A DNA stretch of 30,698 bases from Tectiglobus sp051009975 (GTDB lineage Bacteria > Pseudomonadota > Alphaproteobacteria > Rhizobiales > Hyphomicrobiaceae), in NCBI GenBank assembly GCA_051009975.1, contig JBPCWA010000514.1, positions 1 through 30,698 on the forward strand, written 5' to 3'. The position numbers and the translations under genes are program-made. The notes under the pieces were generated by a model that worked only from the letters and a program-made list of their open reading frames with translations, was not told where the DNA came from and did not search any database. Positions 24,012 through 30,698 of the stretch are shown here, one piece after another. Every line of letters begins with the position of its first letter. Position 1 is the stretch's first letter.

Positions 24012-26045
24012 ATGGCGGACACCAAACTGAAAAAGCCTCGCATCAATAACCTCATTGGACGGATGGGGGCCCAGTACATTCGCCTCGTTCGGATCACCTC
24101 GCGCACCGCCGCGGACACGGATTCCGAACGCGAAAAAGCGAAAGAACATCATCCCTGCATTTACGCTTTCTGGCATGGCCAGTTTATGATGATTCCAGCG
24201 CTAAAGCCGACCAACATTCCAGTAGCCAATATTGTTGCGCGTCACGGTGACGCTGACTTAATCGGCGCAGCGCTGAGTTCATTTGATATGGAGTTGATCC
24301 GCGGTTCAGGGGCAGGCGGACGTCGAAAGAATCGCGGCGGCGCTCACGCGCTGCGCGAGGCCGTTCGTGCCTTGCGGCGCGGAAGCAGTGTCGCCATGAC
24401 TGCCGACGTACCGCCCGGACCGGCCCGGTGCGCGAGCATAGGCGTCATCAAACTTGCGCAGCTGTCGGGTCGCCCCATCATTCCACTTGCTGTGGCTTCA
24501 TCGCGATTTCATGCATTGCGCACGTGGAGTCGCATGACACTGAATTTGCCGTTTTCCACTCTCGGGGTAGTCGTCGGCGAACCGATTTTCGTCGGATCCG
24601 AGGCGGACGATCAGACGTTGGAATTGAGGCGGGAGCAACTAGAAAACAGGCTCAACGCCGCGACTGCGGCCGTCTATGATAAAGTCGGTGGCGATGTGCT
24701 TCGCGCAACACCGACCTGTGCCTTGCCCGAGAACGCGCCCCCGCAACCAGACAGCATGCGCTTGAGCGCCTACCGAGCGGCGACCCGACTTGGTCAAGGT
24801 GTCGCACCGCTACTCTTGCGATACCGGGCACGTCAGGGCAAGGAAGACCCCCAGCGCAGCAACGAAAAACTGGGCTATGCGTCTCGTGAGCGTCCTCGCG
24901 GACCACTGGTCTGGCTACATGCCGCCAGCGTCGGTGAGACAAACGCAGTATTACCTCTCATCAAAAAGTTGCAGACACATCGCCCGTCCCTGCAATTTCT
25001 GTTGACAACCGGCACCGTCACGTCGGCCAAGATCGCAGATGAGCGCTTGGGGGACTGCGGCGTTCATCAGTTCGCACCACTCGATATGCCACAGGCCGTA
25101 GCGAGATTTCTCGACCATTGGCGGCCGGGGCTCATCATTCTAACTGAGTCAGAAATCTGGCCAAATACAATCGTCGACAGTCATGCCAGGTCGATCCCGA
25201 TCGCGATAGTGAATGCGCGAATGTCCGATAGGTCGTACCGGCGTTGGAAAAAACAGAAAGGACTGGCGCACTCTGTTTTTGGCCGATTGAAGCTGATCCT
25301 GGCGCAAAGCGAAAAGTTGCGGCGTCAGTTCGTGGATCTTGGTTCCCGCGATGTCCGCAATGCTGGAAACCTCAAAATAGATGCGCCGATATTGCCCATC
25401 GATCAACACGCTTTGAGTGAAATGCGCGTCGCGGTCGAGAATCGGACAATCTGGGTGGCGGCCTCTACACATCCTGGAGAAGAAAAGTCCGTTATTGCTG
25501 CACACCATAGCATCGCCGCTCAGCAGAAAGACTTACTCACGATTATTGTGCCGCGTCATCCGGAGCGCGGATTTGATGTTGCAGAACTCGCCAGCAACCA
25601 AGGGTTGACAGTGCGGCGCCGGAGTTTGTCACCCAACCCAAGCCGCGATTGCGACATATTTGTTGTTGATACGATTGGTGAACTCGGACTGTTCTATGCG
25701 CTCTCGCCCGTTGCCTTCATCGGTGGTTCGCTCCATTCGCGAGGCGGGCACAATCCGGTGGAAGCAATTCAGTTTCATGCCGCTGTGATCACCGGCCCAG
25801 ATCAATCCAATTTTGCGGATGCCTATCGTTTGTTGTTTGACTGCCATGGAGCACGCGAGGTCTGTGACGAAGAACAGTTATCTGAGGCCGTTAATCAACT
25901 GCTACGTGACGACGTAGAGCGAGCCAGAACAAACCGCGAAGCGCAAGCAGCGCTGGAACAAATGTCGGGCGCGCTCGATCGTACCGTGGCCGCATTATTG
26001 CCATTGCTGCCGCCGGACGATCGAGGCCTCAAGCGTGCTTCTTGA
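24012..26045 (+). CDS. waaA: DUF374 acyltransferase fused to 3-deoxy-D-manno-octulosonic acid transferase
   Basis: One 677-codon frame encodes two proteins usually made separately. Residues 1-225 are a DUF374 lysophospholipid-acyltransferase-like domain: FWHGQFMM (53-60), RHGDADLIG (78-86), RGSG (97-100), MTADVPPGPAR (129-139). A Pro-rich linker (about 226-248) follows. Residues 249-677 are a full-length WaaA/KdtA, which adds Kdo from CMP-Kdo to lipid IVA: LHAASVGE with catalytic Glu309, ILTESEIWPN, VNARMSD, GNLK, and GGSLHSRGGHNPVEA (571-585). No stop interrupts the frame. The internal ATG at 24756 has no ribosome binding site, supporting a real fusion. lpxK overlaps the end by 11 bases. The DUF374 substrate is not established. 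Confidence 0.92.
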   Translation: MADTKLKKPRINNLIGRMGAQYIRLVRITSRTAADTDSEREKAKEHHPCIYAFWHGQFMMIPALKPTNIPVANIVARHGDADLIGAALSSFDMELIRGSGAGGRRKNRGGAHALREAVRALRRGSSVAMTADVPPGPARCASIGVIKLAQLSGRPIIPLAVASSRFHALRTWSRMTLNLPFSTLGVVVGEPIFVGSEADDQTLELRREQLENRLNAATAAVYDKVGGDVLRATPTCALPENAPPQPDSMRLSAYRAATRLGQGVAPLLLRYRARQGKEDPQRSNEKLGYASRERPRGPLVWLHAASVGETNAVLPLIKKLQTHRPSLQFLLTTGTVTSAKIADERLGDCGVHQFAPLDMPQAVARFLDHWRPGLIILTESEIWPNTIVDSHARSIPIAIVNARMSDRSYRRWKKQKGLAHSVFGRLKLILAQSEKLRRQFVDLGSRDVRNAGNLKIDAPILPIDQHALSEMRVAVENRTIWVAASTHPGEEKSVIAAHHSIAAQQKDLLTIIVPRHPERGFDVAELASNQGLTVRRRSLSPNPSRDCDIFVVDTIGELGLFYALSPVAFIGGSLHSRGGHNPVEAIQFHAAVITGPDQSNFADAYRLLFDCHGAREVCDEEQLSEAVNQLLRDDVERARTNREAQAALEQMSGALDRTVAALLPLLPPDDRGLKRAS

Positions 26046-27120
26046 AGAGCCAAAATGGTGGTATAAAAAACAGCAGGCAAATACCGCGCAGTTGCTGCGC
26101 CCCTTGGGCTGGGTGGTAGCAATGCTGGCGCGTCGACGCCTCGAGACTTCTCAAACAGCTGGGCAGGTCCCGATCCCAGTTCTCTGTGTCGGTAACTTTG
26201 TCGCCGGAGGCACGGGAAAAACGCCGCTCGCTCGATGCGTAGCAGATTTTCTGAAGAAGTCTGGCTACCGACCGGCCTTTCTTACGCGTGGTTATGGTGG
26301 AAAACTACGTGGACCTCACATTGTCAAGGCCGACGCGGATAAGGCCGTTGACATTGGTGACGAGGCCATACTTCTTGCTCGAACCGGACCGACGGTGGTG
26401 GCGCGTGACCGACTGGCAGGTGCACAATTCATTGTCGCCAATGACCTGGGCGACACAATTGTCATGGACGACGGCCTCCAAAACCCGACCCTAAAGAAGG
26501 ATCTGACCATCGCCGTCGTTGATCACTCCCGCGGCATCGGCAATGGCCTAGTCATTCCGGCAGGTCCTCTTCGTGCGCGCCTCGCCGATCAGCTGGCGGT
26601 TACAGATGTTCTGGTCGTCAACATGGGCACGGGTGCGCAATCAGCAGACGAGAAAACCGGTGACATTGACCGTTGCGGACCTTGGTGGGGGCCATTTGCG
26701 ACCTTCCGGGGCCCCAAGTTTGCCGTTTCTGTGGTACCCGAGGGCTCCGTCACTTGGCTTAGGGGACTTGACGTAGTGGCCTATGCGGGAATAGCAAATC
26801 CACAGCGCTTTTATGAGCTGGTCCGTGATTTAGGTGGCAAGGTCGTCGCAACCCGCAGCTTTCCGGACCATCATAACCTGTCTGAAATTGAGGCAAATAC
26901 TCTGCTGGATCTGGCCAAATCCAGCGCCGCTCAGCTCGTCACAACAGAGAAGGACTTTGCACGCCTCTCTCGGGACTGCAGAGCTCAAAGAAAACTCGCG
27001 GACCAATCGCGGGTATTGGCGATTTCGAGTCAGGTCGCAAAGGAGCAAGAACAAGATTTTGCTATGCTTCTGGCCAAAGCCTCTGGCGGTGCTAACTATC
27101 CGCTAGATCGCATTGGGTGA
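26035..27120 (+). CDS. lpxK: Tetraacyldisaccharide 4'-kinase
   Basis: The 361-residue membrane-associated enzyme phosphorylates the 4' position of the lipid A disaccharide using ATP, giving lipid IVA, the acceptor of the Kdo transferase encoded just upstream. Walker A is GNFVAGGTGKTP (53-64), FLTRGYGG is at 82-89 and the conserved MDDGLQNP is at 144-151. VIPAGPLRA and FPDHHNLSE are also typical. The GTG at 26035 is chosen because GAGG lies about 8 bases upstream and the overlap with the preceding stop suggests translational coupling. The DUF2093 gene overlaps its 3' end by 18 bp on the other strand. Confidence 0.96.
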   Translation: MLLEEPKWWYKKQQANTAQLLRPLGWVVAMLARRRLETSQTAGQVPIPVLCVGNFVAGGTGKTPLARCVADFLKKSGYRPAFLTRGYGGKLRGPHIVKADADKAVDIGDEAILLARTGPTVVARDRLAGAQFIVANDLGDTIVMDDGLQNPTLKKDLTIAVVDHSRGIGNGLVIPAGPLRARLADQLAVTDVLVVNMGTGAQSADEKTGDIDRCGPWWGPFATFRGPKFAVSVVPEGSVTWLRGLDVVAYAGIANPQRFYELVRDLGGKVVATRSFPDHHNLSEIEANTLLDLAKSSAAQLVTTEKDFARLSRDCRAQRKLADQSRVLAISSQVAKEQEQDFAMLLAKASGGANYPLDRIG

Positions 27121-27336
27121 TGTTCGCAACGCCAGGGCCCTCTGCATCGCGACTTCCGCCGAAGCATAGGCCTCTTGGCGCTCCACACTCCAATACTTGA
27201 GATGGGATAGCGGTATTGGTTTACCTGTAATGGCGCAGCGGACAAAATCCCCTGGCGCCATTACCTGGTATTCGCTATCCAGATAGCGCACGCGCGCCTC
27301 GCTCTTAAATCCAAACATGCGGTCAAAACGATCCAT
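27103..27336 (-). CDS. DUF2093 domain-containing protein
   Basis: The 77-residue product matches the alphaproteobacterial DUF2093 family by RYLDSEYQVMAPGDFVRC, AITGKPIPLSHLKYWSVE and RQEAYASAEVA. The paired Cys47... and the ITGKPIPL segment resemble small cysteine/zinc-ribbon-like proteins, but function is unknown. ATG 27336 (MDRFDRMFGF) is the family-like start. An upstream in-frame GTG (27372) adds 12 residues and is less likely. It is convergent and overlapping with lpxK, and xseA lies 147 bp upstream on the same strand. Confidence 0.9.
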   Translation of the reverse strand: MDRFDRMFGFKSEARVRYLDSEYQVMAPGDFVRCAITGKPIPLSHLKYWSVERQEAYASAEVAMQRALALRTSPNAI

Positions 27337-27483
27337 CACAACGCTCGGAAGACTTAAGCTACAGTCCAACACCGAACAAGTCCGAACGGTTGCCCGAGCA
27401 CACTCTACTTCTGGCGACAGCCTCGCAACGCAATGACAATGTGCTGCCGCGGCATGTTTCCAAATGCCACAGATCCCATGTCT

Positions 27484-29166
27484 TCAAAACAGAGAGCCCT
27501 GGCGCCCACGATTTTTTACCGCTTCTCGTACGCTGCCAGGTTTAGCACGCACCTCTGGCGGCGCGGTAGGGCCGCGCGTTTCGGCCTCAAATTGCCCGTC
27601 CATCACCTCGACATTCAGCGTCATCCCGGTTGCAACGTCACGAGCCGAACGCACGGCTTTGCCACTGCGATCGCGCACGACGGCAAATCCGCGCCGAAGC
27701 ACGCTGTGATATCCGAGAGACGATATAAGCTTGGACAGTGTCTCGAGTCGACGTTTTTGGTCAGAAACCCTTTGATGAAGACCCCGATCGAGTTGAACAC
27801 GCAGGGCGTCGTATCGCTCGCGGGCGCGCTGACTTCTATGGCGCACCGTCGCAGGATTGAGCCGTCCGGTTAGTCTGGAATATGAAGAAACTGTGCGGTG
27901 CACGATACCTTGATAACCTGCGAGATTGCGACGGGAAAGAATGACTAACTTGCTCTTTGCGGCTGACAAATGCCCTCGCAATACCGACGGACTAAGGCGA
28001 CCGGCCACACGCGTCAATCGCGTTGCGTGCGCACGGGTGTTCGTCTGCAATCCGATGGCCAGTCGTCGCTCGACTGCGTCGAAGCGTTGGCGAGACATTG
28101 CGACCAGATCGCGAGGGCGCGGCAAACCGCGAGCGGCGGCGCGCAACAGTGTTTTTGATACCTCGACTCTTCGCCGCGTACTGAGCGCCAATCGGTGGGC
28201 CAACTCGTCTTTTTGGGCCGATAAATCTGAGAACATTGGAACGGCCCACTCTGCCGCTTTGGTCGGCGTAGGTGCCCGTGCATCCGCGGCGAAGTCGATC
28301 AATGTCCAATCGGTTTCGTGACCAACGGCAGAAATCAATGGAATCTCGCTGCTGGCCACCGCGCGAACAACCTTTTCTTCATTGAAGCTCCAAAGATCCT
28401 CAAGGCTGCCCCCTCCTCGCGCAACTATTATAACATCGGGCCGCGTGATTGGACCGTCCAAGTTGAGCGCATTGAAACCACGAACGGCCGCTGCGATTTC
28501 ATCGGCACTGCCATCGCCCTGCACGCGTACTGGCCACAATATGACATGCACCGGGAACCTCTCGCGGAAACCATGGAGCATGTCGCGAATGACTGCGCCG
28601 GTGGGTGATGTCACAACGCCGACTGCACGAGGCAGGAACGGAATCCGCTGCTTGCGATCTTCCTCAAACAATCCTTCTTCGGTCAGCTTCTTCTTGCGCT
28701 CTTCAAGTAGCGCCATCAGCGCTCCGACTCCGGCCGGCTCCAGAGAGTCAATCACAATCTGGTATTTGGACGAATTCGCATAGGTCGTCACGCGGCCCTG
28801 AGCGACCACTTCCATACCTTCTTCCGGCTTGATCCGCAATTTGGCGTACACGCCACGCCAAACTACGGCCTCGATCTTGGCACGCTCATCCTTCAGAGCA
28901 AAATAGCAATGGCCCGAGGCATGCGGACCGCGATACCCGCTGATTTCTCCGCGTAGCCGCACATGAGCGAAGCCATCTTCAATTGATCGTTTGATGGCTG
29001 CCGATAATTCCGTAACTGTGAATTCCGAAGCGTTGGTCTTGTTTGGTGAGTGGTCCGTAGTTGGGTCCGCCAAAATTCCGATCCGTTCTGGTTTGACGCG
29101 AGAGATGATACTGCATTGCAAAGGAAGAATACCAAATTTAGTCATGTTATGACCACTGGCACTCAT
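27484..29166 (-). CDS. xseA: Exodeoxyribonuclease VII large subunit
   Basis: This is the large subunit of exonuclease VII, a single-strand-specific DNase made with XseB (not in the window). The N-terminal OB-fold begins at EFTVTELSAAIKR, followed by HVRLRGEISGYRGPHASGHC and YFALKDE. The catalytic core includes VTSPTGAVIRDM, ARGGGSLEDLWSFNEE, PLISAVGHETDWTLIDFAAD and RAPTPTKAAE. The Arg/Leu-rich coiled region and the C-terminal RRGFAVVRD follow. The start is uncertain: ATG 29166 has a GGGA about 10 bases upstream, ATG 29145 is an alternative, and family conservation only begins about 45 residues in. It is divergent from purD across about 100 bp, a usual alphaproteobacterial layout. Confidence 0.93.
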   Translation of the reverse strand: MSASGHNMTKFGILPLQCSIISRVKPERIGILADPTTDHSPNKTNASEFTVTELSAAIKRSIEDGFAHVRLRGEISGYRGPHASGHCYFALKDERAKIEAVVWRGVYAKLRIKPEEGMEVVAQGRVTTYANSSKYQIVIDSLEPAGVGALMALLEERKKKLTEEGLFEEDRKQRIPFLPRAVGVVTSPTGAVIRDMLHGFRERFPVHVILWPVRVQGDGSADEIAAAVRGFNALNLDGPITRPDVIIVARGGGSLEDLWSFNEEKVVRAVASSEIPLISAVGHETDWTLIDFAADARAPTPTKAAEWAVPMFSDLSAQKDELAHRLALSTRRRVEVSKTLLRAAARGLPRPRDLVAMSRQRFDAVERRLAIGLQTNTRAHATRLTRVAGRLSPSVLRGHLSAAKSKLVILSRRNLAGYQGIVHRTVSSYSRLTGRLNPATVRHRSQRARERYDALRVQLDRGLHQRVSDQKRRLETLSKLISSLGYHSVLRRGFAVVRDRSGKAVRSARDVATGMTLNVEVMDGQFEAETRGPTAPPEVRAKPGSVREAVKNRGRQGSLF

Positions 29167-29263
29167 TACCGACAATCCCAAATGGTCTCTAAACTAAGAA
29201 CGGGCTTCGCTCTAGCCGTCAATTTCGATCGGCCAGAATGATCAGCAGAGGATGCCAAACACA

Positions 29264-30544
29264 ATGAATGTACTTATTTTGGGTGGCGGCGGACGCGAAC
29301 ATGCGTTGGCCTGGTCCGTGAGTACAAGTCCCTTGCTATCAAAACTCTACTGTGCGCCTGGCAACGCTGGTATCGCTGAAGTTGCCACGTGCGTCGACCT
29401 GGATGTGGCTCACCATTCGGTTGTTATTGAGTTCTGCAACGCGCACAGCATTTCGTTTGTCATCGTCGGACCGGAAGCGCCTTTGGTCGAAGGTATCGTA
29501 GATTCGCTTCAAGCTGCCGGCATTAAGTCGTTTGGCCCCAGCAAAGCGGCCGCTCAGCTTGAAGGCTCCAAGGGATTCGCGAAAGATTTTTGTCGCGAGT
29601 TTTCGATTCCGACAGCTGACTACGTCAGACTGGACAATCGAGAGGAAGCTACGAAACACCTCGCTGAGCGTCGTCTGCCCATCGTAATCAAGGCCGACGG
29701 GTTGGCAGCCGGCAAAGGGGTCGTCATTGCGACAACCCATGAACAAGCACAGAGCGCTGTTGATGACTGTTTTGCCGGTGCGTTTGGCAAGGCGGGCCAG
29801 TCTATAGTTCTGGAAGACTACCTCGAAGGAGAAGAAGCAAGTTTTTTTGCTCTCGTTGACGGGACCACAGCTCTCGCGTTGGCAACCGCACAGGATTACA
29901 AGCGCGTCGGAGATGGCGATACAGGCCCCAATACTGGCGGAATGGGCGCCTGTTCGCCGGCACCAATCATGACTCCGAACATTTGCCAGAATGTAATGGA
30001 TACGATCATTACCCCGACTGTAGAGGGCATGGTTCAGAGGGGCACACCATTTACGGGTTTGCTTTATGCGGGCTTGATGATCACCCGTTCGGGACCGCAA
30101 CTCATCGAATACAATGTTCGTTTCGGGGATCCCGAATGCCAAGTCCTCATGGTTCGACTCAAGTCAGACCTATTGGCAGCGCTGATCGCAACGTGCGATG
30201 GCGTCCTTGGAACCTTCGATTTGCGCTGGCTCGAAGATGTGGCCACAACAGTGGTGATGGCTGCTAAGGGCTACCCTGAAAGCCCACAATCGGGTACGCC
30301 AATATTGGGCCTCGATAACATAGACGATCCCCATGTGTCGGTGTTCCACGCAGGGACACGCACGCAAGACGGACAGATTATTGCGGCAGGAGGGCGAGTC
30401 TTGAATGTCACAGCGCGGGCGCCAACTTTTGCAGAAGCGCAGACAAGGGCATACCTTGCGATTGAAAATATCAATTGGCCAGGTGGGTTTTGCCGCCGGG
30501 ATATCGGGTGGCGGACCATAGACTTCGAGACCAGAGGCAGTTGA
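29264..30544 (+). CDS. purD: Phosphoribosylamine-glycine ligase (GAR synthetase)
   Basis: The 426-residue ATP-grasp enzyme joins glycine to phosphoribosylamine in purine synthesis. The N-terminal loop is ILGGGGREHALAW, the core has GPEAPLVEG, GFAKDF, IKADGLAAGKGV and GDTGPNTGGMGACSPAP. The metal-binding LIEYNVRFGDPECQ and the C-terminal GYP/GRVLNVTA region complete the family pattern. ATG 29264 (MNVLILGGG) fits the usual PurD N-terminus. The upstream ATG 29252 adds only four residues, and its AGAGG directly abuts the codon, so it is less likely. Divergent from xseA. Confidence 0.96.
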   Translation: MNVLILGGGGREHALAWSVSTSPLLSKLYCAPGNAGIAEVATCVDLDVAHHSVVIEFCNAHSISFVIVGPEAPLVEGIVDSLQAAGIKSFGPSKAAAQLEGSKGFAKDFCREFSIPTADYVRLDNREEATKHLAERRLPIVIKADGLAAGKGVVIATTHEQAQSAVDDCFAGAFGKAGQSIVLEDYLEGEEASFFALVDGTTALALATAQDYKRVGDGDTGPNTGGMGACSPAPIMTPNICQNVMDTIITPTVEGMVQRGTPFTGLLYAGLMITRSGPQLIEYNVRFGDPECQVLMVRLKSDLLAALIATCDGVLGTFDLRWLEDVATTVVMAAKGYPESPQSGTPILGLDNIDDPHVSVFHAGTRTQDGQIIAAGGRVLNVTARAPTFAEAQTRAYLAIENINWPGGFCRRDIGWRTIDFETRGS

Positions 30545-30575
30545 ATAGCCGCAAGGGACCGCATTTGAAAGACCG

Positions 30576-30698
30576 ACTTTTGTCGGAAACTTGTGTCGGC
30601 GCCTTGGGTTGAAGATTTGGGGTCGGAGACTTGGGGTCGGAGACTTGGGGTCGGAGACTTGGGGTCGGAGACTTGGGGTCGGAGACTTGGGGTCGGAG
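30576..30698. repeat. Tandem array of 13-bp then 14-bp units downstream of purD, cut by window edge
   Basis: Three degenerate 13-bp units (30576-30588, 30589-30601, 30602-30614) are followed by six 14-bp units from 30615 to the window end, the last five identical (ACTTGGGGTCGGAG) and the first differing by one base (ATTTGGGGTCGGAG). The array begins 32 bp after the purD stop. It has no spacers and no internal palindrome, so it is not a CRISPR. It continues beyond the window. Confidence 0.9.

Noticed and set aside
24756..26045. Separate waaA gene starting at internal ATG
   Set aside because: No ribosome binding site and no stop codon before it; a fusion is simpler.
30576..30698. CRISPR array
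   Set aside because: Units of 13-14 bp directly abut without spacers and no cas genes are present.
1..30698. tRNA or rRNA genes, IS elements, integrase or phage genes
   Set aside because: I found no tRNA-like TψC arm with cloverleaf, no rRNA sequence and no transposase or integrase motif by reading; a covariance-model scan was not possible.

Overview
The window reads as the chromosome of a moderate-GC alphaproteobacterium, most likely of the Hyphomicrobiales (Rhizobiales) type. This rests on gene content and order: divergent rsmE/ubiA with gshA behind rsmE, a GCS2-type gshA, a DUF374 acyltransferase joined to the Kdo transferase and followed by lpxK, a DUF2093 gene tail-to-tail with lpxK, and divergent xseA/purD. 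No phage, insertion sequence, tRNA, rRNA or CRISPR array was seen. The species cannot be named from the sequence alone.

Left third (1-11445): an accessory, catabolic-looking region. It holds the 5' part of a DAO-type FAD oxidoreductase, a PIG3-type quinone oxidoreductase, an LLM flavin monooxygenase, a short-chain dehydrogenase, a benzoylformate-decarboxylase-like ThDP enzyme, an MFS transporter, two glutathione transferases (one close to YfcG), a QorA-type quinone oxidoreductase, a secreted Cys-rich protein and a small lipoprotein. Together they suggest uptake and oxidation of a small organic substrate with glutathione/quinone detoxification, but the substrate is unknown. Several gaps carry short tandem repeats with 6-, 9- or 13-bp units.

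Middle (11653-16989): a membrane-lipid locus. btaA and btaB, translationally coupled on the minus strand, encode synthesis of the phosphorus-free betaine lipid DGTS. Each side has a DedA/VTT-family membrane protein gene, with an upstream lipoprotein gene on one side and a cytochrome P450 on the other. The dedA-btaB-btaA-dedA arrangement is the most interesting candidate system here, because DedA proteins move lipids across bilayers and could redistribute the betaine lipid.

Right half (17101-30698): largely core genes. A 71-aa secreted protein with symmetric cysteine spacing lies behind gshA and rsmE. Then follow ubiA, an MsbA-like ABC exporter, a tyrosine-phosphatase-like protein, a DUF374-WaaA fusion, lpxK, DUF2093, xseA and purD. 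The lipid A/Kdo genes and exporter form a cell-envelope block. The window ends inside a 13/14-bp tandem array downstream of purD that becomes more perfect toward the edge.
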